Of a stretch of 64,000 nt of DNA, positions 1 to 9,900 are shown one piece after another (within the stretch, counting starts at the first letter, position 1; each line of letters begins with the position of its first letter). Source of the stretch: an uncultured Sphingomonas sp. GTDB lineage: Bacteria > Pseudomonadota > Alphaproteobacteria > Sphingomonadales > Sphingomonadaceae. Made by a program: the position numbers and the translations under genes. The notes beneath the pieces were generated by a model. That model had not been told where the DNA came from. It saw only the letters and a program-made list of their open reading frames with translations, and did not search any database. The DNA is taken from contig NZ_CAJYQD010000014.1 of assembly GCF_913776855.1 (NCBI RefSeq), forward strand, positions 162,445 to 226,444, in the 5' to 3' direction.

Positions 1-290
1 GCGACGATCTGGAGATGGACCTTCTGGCCCGCCGGGTACGACGCGGGCAGCGGGTGATCGACCTGCAGCCGCGCGAATTCCGCCTGCTCGAATATCTGCT
101 GCGCCATGCCGGGCAGGTGGTGACCCGCACGATGCTGCTCGAAGGGGTGTGGGATTATCATTTCGACCCCGGCAGTAACGTGACCGACGTGCATATCAGC
201 CGGCTGCGCCGCAAGATCGACGATGGCGAGGAACGCCGCCTGCTGCATACGGTGCGGGGGTCGGGATATAAGCTAGGGGCCGAATGCTGA
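1..290 (+). CDS. OmpR/PhoB-family response regulator, C-terminal part only
   Basis: The 5' end lies outside the window; the frame is already open at base 3. What remains is about 95 residues of a winged-helix DNA-binding domain: the recognition region reads PREFRLLEYLLRHAG, followed by a VTDVHISRLRRKID stretch and the terminal wing RGSGYKL, all typical of PhoB/OmpR effectors. The receiver domain is not visible. Its TGA overlaps the start of the following kinase by 7 bases, so the two are translationally coupled and form a two-component pair. The target is unknown. Family assignment is firm. Confidence 0.93.
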   Translation, partial: DDLEMDLLARRVRRGQRVIDLQPREFRLLEYLLRHAGQVVTRTMLLEGVWDYHFDPGSNVTDVHISRLRRKIDDGEERRLLHTVRGSGYKLGAEC

Positions 291-1633
291 AGCGGTTCAG
301 CCGTTCGGCTACGGTCCGCTTTGCCCTGCTGGTGTTCGCGCTGCAGATCACGGGCGCGGCGGTCGTCCTGTTGACCGTTCGGACGATCACCGAGAACCGG
401 CTGACGACCAGTGCGACCGATCATGCGGCCCATTTGCGTGCGCTGTTGCTGGAGGGATGGGCATCGGACGGCGTCGACGGGCTGGTGCGGGCGGCCGAGG
501 CCCGGCTGGACCGCAGCGACCGGCCGCAATCGGTCGTGCTGGTCATGCACCGCGATGGTCGGGTGCTGGCAGGAAACGTTGCCGCCTGGCCGCCCAATGT
601 CGAGATCGGACCGCCCGCCACGATCGAAATATTTCGCGTGGCGCGCAGTCAGCCCGAGGCGATGCGGGTGATCGGCACCGTCCTGCCGGACGGCACGCGG
701 TTGCTGACCGGGCATGTTATCGAGGGGGAACTGGCGTTCGTCGGGGCGATGGAGGTGGCGATGGTCGCGGCGATGATCGTCGCGCTGCTGCTTGCCGGGT
801 TGGCCGGCTGGGCGGCCGCCCGGCTGATCGCCGCGCGGCTGGTACGGACGGCGCAGACGGTGGCGGCGGTGACGGCGGGCGACCTCGACCGGCGGGTCGC
901 GCTGGACGGTGGCAGCGATGCGTTCGAGGCGCTGGGCCGATCGGTCAATGCGATGCTGGACCGGATCGCGACGCTGGTGGGCGAATTGAAGCTGGCGACC
1001 GACGGGCTGGCGCATGACCTGCGCTCCCCGCTCACCCGGTTGCGTGCCACGCTGGAACGCGCGCTGGCCGCGGCGGAGGGCGAAGATGGGCGCGTGGCGG
1101 TGCTGCGCGCGATGGACGAGGGCGACCGGTTGCTGGGGATGCTCGACACGGCGCTGCGCATTACCCGTGCCGAGGCGGGGATCGGGCGGGAGGCGTTCCA
1201 GTCGGTCGACCTGTCAGCGCTGGTCGCCGATGTCGCCGATATGTTCGAACCACTGGCCGAGGATCGCGGGCTGACGATCGTGGTGACGCAGGCACCCCCA
1301 ATCACCGTGCCCGCCAATCGCGAGATGATCGGACAGGCGGTGGCAAATATGGTCGATAACGCATTGAAATATGGTGACGGCACGATCCATATGAGTGTGG
1401 TTGAGGTGGCCGGAGCCGTTGCGATCACGGTTGCCGATGACGGCCCCGGCATTCCGGAGGAGCGCCGTGTCGATGCGCTGCGCCGGTTCGGCCGGCTGGA
1501 TGCGGCGCGCACCGAAAGCGGGGCGGGGCTGGGGCTGTCGCTGGTCGCGGCCGTCGCCCATCTGCATGGTGGTACGCTCGAGCTGGGTGACAATGCGCCG
1601 GGGCTGGCAGCGCGGATGACGGTGGCGCGGTAG
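284..1633 (+). CDS. Sensor histidine kinase, HAMP/HisKA/HATPase type
   Basis: A 449-residue membrane kinase. There is a hydrophobic segment near residues 13-34, a periplasmic sensor of about 120 residues with no domain I recognise, a second membrane segment near 155-180, then HAMP. The phosphoacceptor is His244 in AHDLRSPLTRLR. ATP-binding boxes follow: N box with Asn359 (NMVDNALKYG), G1 box DDGPGIP near 386-392, and G2 box GAGLGLSLV near 413-421. All catalytic boxes are intact, so it should be active on the regulator encoded just upstream. The stimulus cannot be told from sequence; the short two-helix layout resembles EnvZ/QseC-type sensors. Confidence 0.94.
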   Translation: MLKRFSRSATVRFALLVFALQITGAAVVLLTVRTITENRLTTSATDHAAHLRALLLEGWASDGVDGLVRAAEARLDRSDRPQSVVLVMHRDGRVLAGNVAAWPPNVEIGPPATIEIFRVARSQPEAMRVIGTVLPDGTRLLTGHVIEGELAFVGAMEVAMVAAMIVALLLAGLAGWAAARLIAARLVRTAQTVAAVTAGDLDRRVALDGGSDAFEALGRSVNAMLDRIATLVGELKLATDGLAHDLRSPLTRLRATLERALAAAEGEDGRVAVLRAMDEGDRLLGMLDTALRITRAEAGIGREAFQSVDLSALVADVADMFEPLAEDRGLTIVVTQAPPITVPANREMIGQAVANMVDNALKYGDGTIHMSVVEVAGAVAITVADDGPGIPEERRVDALRRFGRLDAARTESGAGLGLSLVAAVAHLHGGTLELGDNAPGLAARMTVAR

Positions 1634-1691
1634 CGGTCGGCCCTCGTGCCGCCGCATTCGCACCGGACACTGTGGCGGACGCGGGAGACGG

Positions 1692-2000
1692 GTGATGTGG
1701 TCGGTGCTGCTGCTGATACAGGCGACCGCAGAACCGCCACTGCGGATCGACCTGAAGCCGCTGTTGCCCGAGCCAGCCTGCGATCGGAACGCGGGTGAGG
1801 ATGTAATCGTGATCTGCGGCAAGCGCGATGACGAGCGCTATCGCCTGCATCCTGTTCCGGACCGACGCTCCGATACATCGGGCAGGGCGCAGGTTCGCCT
1901 TTCGGACAAGGCGACGCTCGCGGCCGAGGGGGAGAGTGCTGGGCTGGCTGGCGGTGTCACCGTTCCGCGGTTGATGGCACGTCTCCGGATCGGTTTCTGA
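1692..2000 (+). CDS. Small secreted or anchored hypothetical protein
   Basis: A 102-residue protein of unknown function. It opens with a short hydrophobic stretch (MMWSVLLLIQATA), suggesting a signal peptide or anchor. A central DVIVICGKRDDERYRL segment holds one of two cysteines and resembles short sphingomonad envelope proteins of unknown role that carry a V-[IV]-C-[GA]-[KR] core. GTG at 1692 and ATG at 1695 are adjacent; GGGAG a few bases upstream serves either. It follows the two-component pair by about 60 bases and could be cotranscribed. Confidence 0.6.
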   Translation: MMWSVLLLIQATAEPPLRIDLKPLLPEPACDRNAGEDVIVICGKRDDERYRLHPVPDRRSDTSGRAQVRLSDKATLAAEGESAGLAGGVTVPRLMARLRIGF

Positions 2001-2038
2001 CGGTAGCGCCGATGCTGCCGGTGGCTTAAGGGCAGCCC

Positions 2039-2392
2039 ATGGCAAAGGCAGATCGTCTCGCCCGGCTGGACGACCTCCGGCTGGAACAGGAAACCGAGTA
2101 TCGTACCGCGTTGATCGAGGCGCTGCGGCGGACCGCCGCGGGCAAATGGGGGCTGTTCGATCATCAGGCGGATCGCAAGACGCGGGCGGCGATCGCGCCG
2201 GTCATCGATCATCTGGAGGAGCTGGGCGATGCGATCGACGCCGCGCGAGACCAACTCGGTCTGCCGCCGTTCGAGCTGCGCCAGCAGTTCCTGAAGTCGC
2301 GCGGACCGGTCAGCCCGCAGGCGATGGGGGAACCCCGGCAGGCGCAGGCATGGCTAGACCGGCTTGCGGCAGAGGACGGGGCGGCGGGGTAG
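2039..2392 (+). CDS. Conserved hypothetical protein, charged helical
   Basis: A 117-residue soluble protein with no recognised domain. It is strongly charged and predicted mostly helical. A central block GKWGLFDHQADRKTR is followed by an amphipathic helix (VIDHLEELGDAIDAARDQLG). No signal peptide or membrane segment. Its stop lies 15 bases from the stop of the convergent large glycosyltransferase fusion. Codon use matches its neighbours, so it is very likely a real gene. Confidence 0.65.
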   Translation: MAKADRLARLDDLRLEQETEYRTALIEALRRTAAGKWGLFDHQADRKTRAAIAPVIDHLEELGDAIDAARDQLGLPPFELRQQFLKSRGPVSPQAMGEPRQAQAWLDRLAAEDGAAG

Positions 2393-2407
2393 GCCGCCCC
2401 GCCGGGG

Positions 2408-5400
2408 TCAGGCGGCCTCCACCCGACCGCTGCGCTCGAGCTTGCCCCAGCCGACCACGAACCCGCCGATCGCCGATGCGATGGCGCGCAGCACGACCCA
2501 ATACATGATCTGACGGTACACCAGCCGCTGCGCGACCAGCAGGTGCGCGGGGTAGCGCGCCTTATTGCCGTCCAGCCGGTATGCGACCCAGCCGCACGCG
2601 ACGTCGATCGCAGTGAAGCACAGCCAGTACAGCCCCATCTGTCCCACATCGCCGCTGGTCTGTGCCCAGCCATGCTGTGCGACGCGGACCGCCGTGCCGA
2701 CGATCGACAGGATCAGCGCAAGGTCGATCAGCGGCGAAATGGCGGCGAAGAAGATCTGGAACAGCCATGCCTGCGGCAGGCCGATCCGGGCGAGGCCGGC
2801 GGGCTTGCCGGTCATCAGCACGCGACGGTGCTTCCACAGGCATTGCAGCGTACCGAATGCCCAGCGATAGCGCTGCTTGGCCAGCGCCTTGAAGCTTTCG
2901 GGTGCTTCGGTCCAGGCGACGGCGCGCGGATCGTAAGTCACGCGCCAGCCGGCACGCTGGATTGCGATGGTCAGGTCCTGATCCTCGGCCAGCGTATCTT
3001 CGGGGTAGCCGCCCACCGCGTCCAGCGCGGCCCGCCGCCATGCGCCGACGGCGCCCGGCACCACGGTCATCGCGTCGAACCCGGCAAGCGCGCGACGTTC
3101 GAGGTTCTGCGCGGTGATATATTCGACCGCCTGCCATCGGGTGACGAGGTTAACCCGGTTACCGACCCGCGCATCGCCCGCGACCGCGCCCAGCTTCGGA
3201 TCGGCGAACCAGCGCGCCAGCCGGGCGATGGTCGTCGGTTCGAACTGCGTATCGGCGTCGAGCGCGATGATGACCTCGCCCTCGGCCTGCAACAGCGCGC
3301 GGTTGAGCGCCGCCGCCTTGCCGCCATTGGCGAGCGTGAGGAGCGTGACGCGCGGATCGGCGGCAAAGCGGTTTCGGACGACCTGACTGGTCGCGTCCTT
3401 CGACCCGTCGTCGGCGACGATCACCTGCAATCCCGGATAGTCGCTGGCCAGCACGCGGGCGACCGAATCGGCGATCACGCGTTCCTCGTTATAGGCCGGG
3501 ATGATGACCGAGACGCTGGGGTGATAGTCCGGCGGGGTCGGACGCTGCCGCCGCGACTGGAACCAGGCGAGCGCCGCCATCAGTACCGCGCGCGCCATGC
3601 CGAGGCCGATGGCGAGGTAGAACAGCCATGCGAGGGTGACCGAGATCGCCGCCAGCACGATGAAGATCGCGACGTCGGTACGCACCGCCATCAGGTCGCG
3701 CCCGGTCACCGCCGGCATCGCGACCGCGCGGGGCACGCCCACCAGCTGCGACGCGGTGACGAAGTGATAGCCCTTTGCCTTCAGGATCGCGATGATGCGC
3801 GGCAGGGCATCGACCGTCTGCTGCCGGTCGCCGCCGCCGTCATGCAGCAGCACGACGTTGCGCGAACTGTCGGCGCTGGCGTCCTCGACCTGCTCGACGA
3901 CCTGTCGGACGATGGCATCGGTGCCCGGCCGCTGCCAGTCGTTCGGGTCGACGTGCAGCCCGACGACGGTATAGCCCAGATCCTGTGCCAGCAGCGCCGG
4001 GGCGATTTCGTCCATCGTCGTCGGTTCGGCGTCGCCGAAATAGGGCGCGCGGAACAGGGTGGTCGACCGCCCGGTATAGGCCTGGATCAACCGCTGGGTC
4101 GCGTTCAGCTCCAGCTTGGTCGTGCGTTCGCCCGTGGTGGCAAGGTTGGGGTGGGTATAGCTGTGGTTGCCGATCTCGTCGCCGTCACGCACCATCCGCT
4201 GCAACAGGCCAGGATGTTCCAGCGCATTTTCGCCAACGACGAAGAAGGTCGCGGGAACGCCGGCCTTTTCCAGCGCATTCAGGATCGGGGGCGTCCACGT
4301 CGCATCGGGGCCGTCGTCGAACGTCAGCGCGATCGCCTTCGGATCGGCGGCGCCGGTGCGCTGCACGACATAGGGGGTGGGAAGGGCGGTGTAGCGTTCG
4401 TCGGCGATCATGCCGTCGCGATCGAATTGCAGCGCGCGCTGCCCGTCGCTCGGCCTGTTCGTGATGCGCAGGACCTCGCCCGATCCCTCGACATCGACGT
4501 TCACCGCGCTTTGCAGCCGGTTGATCCGGGGCACCCGGTCGGGGGTGCGGAACGCGGCTAGATCGTTCCAGATACCGGCATCCTCGCTGCCCAGACGCCA
4601 CAGCGCGACATCGTCGAGGCCCATGCGCCGCAGCGCCGCCAGTTCGTTCCAGCTGGTCGCCGCATCCAGCATCCATACCTGATGGCGGCTGCCGCGTTCG
4701 TCGTCATAGGTGAAGCCGGCATTGCCGCTCGACCGGTCGAACCCGATCTGTGCCGAGGAGTCATGCGCGGCCAGCCACGCTTCCTCGATCGACAGCGCGT
4801 CGGCGCCGCCATCGTGCCAGTCATAGGCATAGCTGCCCAGCGCCACGACCAGCTTGTCGCGACCGACCTGGCGGATCGCCTGTTCGACCTGCGCGATGAA
4901 CCACGGCTGCGACGCGATCGGGCCGGGGGTGCCGCTTTCCCAATGTTCGTCATAGGCCATCAGGATCACACGGTCGGTGGTGCGTGCAATGCCGTTCAGG
5001 CGCCAGTCGGGATCGCCTGCCGGTGCGGTCACCGCCAGGATCGCGCCCTTGGGCAGTGCCGCGTGCAGCTGTGCCAGGAAGGCGGGATAGCGGGCGACGG
5101 CGGCAGCGGGCAGGCTTTCATAATCCATCACCAGCCCGGCAGCGTGGTGCGCCTGCACATAGCCGGCCAGTTGCGCGACCAACGCGGCGCGCGCGGTCGG
5201 ATCGGCCAGCATCCTGGCGGCGCCGGCACCGTCCCACGCCTCTTCGGTCAGGTTCTGCACCATCGGCAGCACCTTGGGCGCATGGCGTACGCCGGCCATC
5301 AGCTGCGCAAGGCGCGGGTCGTCGATCGCGTGGACCTGTTGCCCGACGACCGTGATGAAGGCCGGCACCACCCAGTCGAGGCCGGTCATATGCCGCTGCA

Positions 5401-5704
5401 ACGACGACAGGCCGCCGGCGGTATCGGGGACGTAGAAGCCGATGGTGAGCGGCGAGCCGGGCGAGGGCGCGGTGGTACGCGGCAACCAGCGGCCATGCCT
5501 GGCAAGGCCATCGCCCCGCGGCGCGAATGTTTCCCCATGCCGCCGGGCGAAGGGCAGCGGCATCCCCAGCGTGCGCGGGGTCAGCACCAGCGTGGTGGCA
5601 AAGGCGATCGCCGCCAGCATGACTGCGAGGATCAGCAACGCGACCCCGCGCCGCGCCCATACGCCGCGCCGACCGGTGGGATCGAAAAAGATGGGCTTGC
5701 TCAC
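2408..5704 (-). CDS. Three-module polysaccharide enzyme: GH18-like, NodB deacetylase and GT2 synthase in one chain
   Basis: A 1098-residue membrane protein. After a membrane anchor (about 15-40) comes a glycosyl hydrolase family 18-like domain (about 75-400) with MDYES at 193-197, Glu196 being the likely catalytic acid. A NodB-type polysaccharide deacetylase follows (about 440-655): TFDD at 461-464 and a metal-binding HSYTHP. After a membrane segment near 670-700 there is a processive GT2 domain with PAYNEE (Asn739), a DAD motif, an EDQDL acceptor motif and QRYRW at 944-948, then C-terminal membrane helices as in PgaC or hyaluronan synthase. The order suggests synthesis and export of a beta-linked N-acetylhexosamine polymer that is then deacetylated and trimmed outside; the polymer is not known. 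The start is GTG. The gene stands alone, divergent from the autotransporter. Confidence 0.9.
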   Translation of the reverse strand: MSKPIFFDPTGRRGVWARRGVALLILAVMLAAIAFATTLVLTPRTLGMPLPFARRHGETFAPRGDGLARHGRWLPRTTAPSPGSPLTIGFYVPDTAGGLSSLQRHMTGLDWVVPAFITVVGQQVHAIDDPRLAQLMAGVRHAPKVLPMVQNLTEEAWDGAGAARMLADPTARAALVAQLAGYVQAHHAAGLVMDYESLPAAAVARYPAFLAQLHAALPKGAILAVTAPAGDPDWRLNGIARTTDRVILMAYDEHWESGTPGPIASQPWFIAQVEQAIRQVGRDKLVVALGSYAYDWHDGGADALSIEEAWLAAHDSSAQIGFDRSSGNAGFTYDDERGSRHQVWMLDAATSWNELAALRRMGLDDVALWRLGSEDAGIWNDLAAFRTPDRVPRINRLQSAVNVDVEGSGEVLRITNRPSDGQRALQFDRDGMIADERYTALPTPYVVQRTGAADPKAIALTFDDGPDATWTPPILNALEKAGVPATFFVVGENALEHPGLLQRMVRDGDEIGNHSYTHPNLATTGERTTKLELNATQRLIQAYTGRSTTLFRAPYFGDAEPTTMDEIAPALLAQDLGYTVVGLHVDPNDWQRPGTDAIVRQVVEQVEDASADSSRNVVLLHDGGGDRQQTVDALPRIIAILKAKGYHFVTASQLVGVPRAVAMPAVTGRDLMAVRTDVAIFIVLAAISVTLAWLFYLAIGLGMARAVLMAALAWFQSRRQRPTPPDYHPSVSVIIPAYNEERVIADSVARVLASDYPGLQVIVADDGSKDATSQVVRNRFAADPRVTLLTLANGGKAAALNRALLQAEGEVIIALDADTQFEPTTIARLARWFADPKLGAVAGDARVGNRVNLVTRWQAVEYITAQNLERRALAGFDAMTVVPGAVGAWRRAALDAVGGYPEDTLAEDQDLTIAIQRAGWRVTYDPRAVAWTEAPESFKALAKQRYRWAFGTLQCLWKHRRVLMTGKPAGLARIGLPQAWLFQIFFAAISPLIDLALILSIVGTAVRVAQHGWAQTSGDVGQMGLYWLCFTAIDVACGWVAYRLDGNKARYPAHLLVAQRLVYRQIMYWVVLRAIASAIGGFVVGWGKLERSGRVEAA

Positions 5705-5969
5705 GTCGCGGCGACCTCAAGGCTGTGCCGGGCGCACGATACGCCCTTGTATTGCCGCGTTAGGGGATCGGGGTCGGCAGGGCGGTGAGCGCAACATGAA
5801 CTTTTGGTCACCCGCGTGCCGCGGCGGGTGATGCCGGTTTGCAACAGATGGCCCCATCCGCATTTATTGATGATCGATGCCTGTTGCGATGAATTGACAG
5901 CCCCCGGCCAAAGCATAGGATACCGATATTGCGGCGGTTTCGGGCCGTTTGGACTACAGGGGAACACAC

Positions 5970-8900
5970 ATGGTATTGCGTCGGACGGCGGGTTTCCGCC
6001 GGGTGGCTCGTTGCGCGCTGCTCACATCGGTCATGCCCTTCGCCATGCAGGCGCAGGCGCAGGAGCGGCCGGTCGAATCCTTCGACGCGCCGCATGTCGG
6101 CACGATCTCTGCCGCGCCGGTCAGCATCGCTCCGGCGGGCATCGCGCCCGGCGGCGTCATGCCCGGCGGGTCGTCGGTCGACGAACCGCAGGTCGTAATC
6201 AACCCGCCAGGCACGCCCACGACGGCGCGCGACCCGAACGACATCACCGGCGTCGGTCAGATGTTCATCAACCAGGGCGGCGGCAGCCTGAGCCTCTGCA
6301 CCGGTACGTTGGTCAACCCGCGCATGGTGATTCTGGCCGCCCATTGCATGAATACCAGCCCGGCCAGCGCCTATGGCACCGAATCGGGCAACAAGCAGAT
6401 GGCGTTCGGCTTCAAGGCGGACAATCTGCAGGGCGTGCGCGACTGGCTGTTCGGCAATGCGACGACGGGCGTGACCGCGTTTCGCTCGACCCCGGCCAAC
6501 GCCATGTTCAACGTCAACCAGGTTTCTTACCTGACCGATTCGCTGAAGACCGAAAATCGCGGTTTCCTGCAATCCGACGTCGCCATCGCCACGCTCGACA
6601 CGCCTGCGGTCGGCATTCCGGCATGGGCACTGCTGTTTTCCGCGCTGCCCGCGCCGTCGTCGATCAATGACGCGACCGGCACCGGCTATCACGTCGTCAT
6701 CACCGGCTATGGCCGCAACGGCACCGGGCTGAACGGCGATACCGGCGGGATCGATTATCGACGGCGCGTGGCTGAGAATTATCTCGGCGCGCTGACCTCG
6801 CTCAGCGATGTCGACATGTTCCTGTACGGCGATAGCGGGCGCACGCTGAACCAGAATCTCTACATGACCGACCTCGACGATCCGCGCCGCGGCACATCGT
6901 CGGCGAGCCGGTTCGATTTCAACCTGTTCAAGGACAATGCGCTTCCCAACGAAGGCATCACCGCAGGCGGCGATTCGGGCGGTCCGCTGATCCTCGACAA
7001 GGCGCTGGGCAAGCCCGTCGTGCTGGGTGTGCTGTCGGGCGGCACGCGCTATTATGCGGCACAGCCTTCTTCGTCGTTCGGCACGACGTCCTTCTATCAG
7101 CCGCTCTACCTCTATTGGGACTATATCGTCGCATCGAACCCGTATCGCTACGTCAGCGCGAAGGCCGGGGATGCCAAATGGACCGACGCCACCCATTGGC
7201 AGACCGAACTCGATCCCAGCTATCAGGTCATCCAGAACGGCAAGCTGGTGAACGGCGTGCCGACGACGGCCGGGCAGGGCGAAGCCGGTTCGGGCGGGGA
7301 TTTCGGGAAGCTGTGCTTCGAAAGCGCGTCCAGCTCGATCTGCAAGGATCTGGCGACCGGAATCTATTATCAGGATGGTGTCGCGGTCGCGCGCGATCCG
7401 GTCGATGCCGGTCCGGCCGCCAAGGCGGTTGGCGCCGCGACGCTGGCCAACGGCCTGCCGGGTGCGTCGAATTTCGTGCCGAACAACAGCGACCCGGTAA
7501 AGGCGTCGGGCATCGTCGCGCGCTATTTCGACGTGACGCTGGGCGCGGCGGGGACGACGACGCTCGACACCAGCGTGACGATCGACCGCCTGTCGATCGC
7601 CAACAGCGCGGCGCGTCTGAACGTCGCCAGCACCGGTTCGCTCACCAGCCTGATCGAGATCAACCAGCTGAACGGCCAGACGATCGTCGACGGACGCGTG
7701 CGTACCGGCGGCGATTACTTCCTGCTCGGCGGGCTGCTGAGCGGGTCGGGCCGGGTCGACTCGCGCTTCCTGACCAGCGTCAGCGGCACGGTCGCGCCAG
7801 GAACGCTCGGCACCGTGGGGACGCTGACCATCGGCGGCAACCTGATCCTGGCATCGGGTACGCAGCTGGCGATCGATATCGGCAATAGTGGCGTGTCGGA
7901 CAGCATCGCCGTCGTCCGCAACGGCACGACCGACGGTCTGGCCAGCATCGGCGGGTCGGTGCTGTTCAACCCGGTCGCCGGCAGCAATATCCGCTACAAC
8001 AACAGCTACACGATCCTGACCGCCGCTGGTGAAATCCGCGGTCGCTTCGCCCAGCCGGGGGCGCTCAGCGCGATCCTGCGCCCGGTGCTGAGCTACACGG
8101 CCAACAGCGTGACTGCACGGATCGATGCCGGCAGCTATTCGAGCGTGGTCGCACAGACGCCGATCCAGACCGCCTATGCGCAGTTGCTCGATCAGAATCG
8201 CAGCAACTATTCGGCGGTCTCCGAAGCCTATGGCATCCTCGACCTGCAGACGCAGGCCGGCATCCAGGCTTCGCTCGAAGGGTTGGCGCCGCGGACCGAG
8301 GTAACCAAGCGCGCGATCGGTACGGCGGCGATGGACAATGTCGCCCGCTTCTACCGCGAGCGGCTGGCCGCGATCGATCCGGCACAGCCGCTGGGGGGCA
8401 CGCTTGCGGTGATGGGCCGGCCGACCGATGTGGTCGTGGGGGCCGTGATGGCGCCGACGATGGGTGTTGCGGCGCAGACCGACGCGTCGGTTACGTCGGT
8501 GCGCGAAGGCGTGCTGCCGGACGATGCCAGCGCGTTCCTCGCCGGCGGCTATATCCGGGGCAGCGCGCCGGGGATGCCGACCGCCAACCCGATGGGCGGC
8601 CGTGACGAGTTCGACGGCTTCTACATCGCAGCCGGCGTGGAAAAGGCGCTGTCGGATACCGCCGTGCTGGGCTTCGGCCTGTCGTACAGCGATGTCGACG
8701 GGCAGCAGCGCTTCGGCCAGTTGGCACGCGGCGAACTGATCCAAGGTACGCTGTATGGCAAGGTGCAGGCGCCGATGGGCGTCACGGTTGACGCACAATT
8801 CGGTGCGGGCGTGTATCAGGCGCGTACCAGCCGCAACGTGACGCTGGGCACCACGCCCTTTACCCTGCGCGCTCGCGACAATGCGCTGGCGCTCTCGGCA

Positions 8901-9347
8901 GAGGTGGGTGCCGGCTATCTGTTCGGCACCGATCAGCTGCATATCGGCCCGCGCGTTGCGGTTCGTGCCAGCCAGCTGGGCTTTACCCCGACGGTCGAAA
9001 CCGGCGGCGGTCCGGCGCTGCGCTATGATGCCGACAACTACACCAGCCTGCAGGGGCGTGCCGGTGCGGTGCTGGACGGTGCGTTCGGTGGCTTCCGTCC
9101 GTTCGCCTCGGCCTATTATGTCCGTGAGTTCGACGATGGCGCGACGTTCTTCACCGCGAACTTCGCGAACGGGATCGGGCCGAGCGCCGCGTTCGCACTG
9201 CCCAGCCGCGACAAGGAGTGGGGCGAAGTCGGCGGCGGCTTCGCATTCGGCAGCGACAAGGTCGAATTCTCGGTCGCGGCCGACACCACGATCGAACGCG
9301 ACATCCGCAACCAGTCGTATCGCGGCACGGTGAAGGTGCGCTTCTGA
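5970..9347 (+). CDS. Autotransporter with trypsin-like (S1) serine protease passenger
   Basis: A 1125-residue secreted protein. I chose the ATG at 5970 because CAGGGGAA sits at proper distance; an in-frame TTG 21 bases upstream has no such site. A signal peptide ends near MQAQAQE. The S1 triad is complete: His125 in ILAAHC, Asp203 in SDVAIATLD, Ser336 in GDSGGPL. Next comes a repeat-poor beta-rich region resembling autotransporter passenger stalks (VSGTVAPGTLGTVGTLTIGG), then an outer-membrane beta-barrel over about the last 280 residues ending in VKVRF with the required terminal aromatic residue. It should expose or release a protease at the cell surface. Substrate unknown. A strong terminator follows. 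Confidence 0.93.
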   Translation: MVLRRTAGFRRVARCALLTSVMPFAMQAQAQERPVESFDAPHVGTISAAPVSIAPAGIAPGGVMPGGSSVDEPQVVINPPGTPTTARDPNDITGVGQMFINQGGGSLSLCTGTLVNPRMVILAAHCMNTSPASAYGTESGNKQMAFGFKADNLQGVRDWLFGNATTGVTAFRSTPANAMFNVNQVSYLTDSLKTENRGFLQSDVAIATLDTPAVGIPAWALLFSALPAPSSINDATGTGYHVVITGYGRNGTGLNGDTGGIDYRRRVAENYLGALTSLSDVDMFLYGDSGRTLNQNLYMTDLDDPRRGTSSASRFDFNLFKDNALPNEGITAGGDSGGPLILDKALGKPVVLGVLSGGTRYYAAQPSSSFGTTSFYQPLYLYWDYIVASNPYRYVSAKAGDAKWTDATHWQTELDPSYQVIQNGKLVNGVPTTAGQGEAGSGGDFGKLCFESASSSICKDLATGIYYQDGVAVARDPVDAGPAAKAVGAATLANGLPGASNFVPNNSDPVKASGIVARYFDVTLGAAGTTTLDTSVTIDRLSIANSAARLNVASTGSLTSLIEINQLNGQTIVDGRVRTGGDYFLLGGLLSGSGRVDSRFLTSVSGTVAPGTLGTVGTLTIGGNLILASGTQLAIDIGNSGVSDSIAVVRNGTTDGLASIGGSVLFNPVAGSNIRYNNSYTILTAAGEIRGRFAQPGALSAILRPVLSYTANSVTARIDAGSYSSVVAQTPIQTAYAQLLDQNRSNYSAVSEAYGILDLQTQAGIQASLEGLAPRTEVTKRAIGTAAMDNVARFYRERLAAIDPAQPLGGTLAVMGRPTDVVVGAVMAPTMGVAAQTDASVTSVREGVLPDDASAFLAGGYIRGSAPGMPTANPMGGRDEFDGFYIAAGVEKALSDTAVLGFGLSYSDVDGQQRFGQLARGELIQGTLYGKVQAPMGVTVDAQFGAGVYQARTSRNVTLGTTPFTLRARDNALALSAEVGAGYLFGTDQLHIGPRVAVRASQLGFTPTVETGGGPALRYDADNYTSLQGRAGAVLDGAFGGFRPFASAYYVREFDDGATFFTANFANGIGPSAAFALPSRDKEWGEVGGGFAFGSDKVEFSVAADTTIERDIRNQSYRGTVKVRF

Positions 9348-9400
9348 TCCACACTTGCCCGGCGCGTCGCGGCGCGCCGGGCGATACGATGGAATGCGAA

Positions 9401-9434
9401 AAGGCGGTGGTCCCGACCGGACCACCGCCTTTTT
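9401..9434 (+). terminator. Rho-independent terminator of the autotransporter gene
   Basis: A perfect 13-bp stem (AAGGCGGTGGTCC at 9401-9413 with its complement at 9419-9431) encloses a 5-nt loop and is followed by further T residues. It lies 54 bases after the autotransporter stop. Confidence 0.9.
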
Positions 9435-9622
9435 GCGTCACGTCGACCGGGTGGTCGGCAAGGTCGGAGCCGCCCTCGTCTCGTCCGAGCCTGCAACCTT
9501 CCACGGGCGGCACGATATGATAGCTTGCGGTCGCAGGCCTTCTCGGCGCCAGGCTCGCGGTAGCGGGAAGCGCGCGCGATGCCGTACTCATGGCCAGCCA
9601 TCAACATCGGAATGGGGAAGGG

Positions 9623-9698
<76 letters not shown>

Positions 9699-9712
9699 AT
9701 ACGCTGGACAGG

Positions 9713-9788
<76 letters not shown>

Positions 9789-9900
9789 GTCGCCTGGGCG
9801 ATGGGGCGGGCCGGGCTGGCCGATCCGCCGTTGGAGCGGCGCCTTTAGCGAACCTTTGGCGCCGCGCAAACCCTAATTTTAAAATCCCGCAAAAAAAGCG

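Noticed and set aside
5808..9425. Very long open frame (about 1200 codons) antisense to the autotransporter
   Set aside because: Codon pattern mirrors the coding strand; the product is Arg/His-rich with no domain. A G+C-rich antisense artefact.
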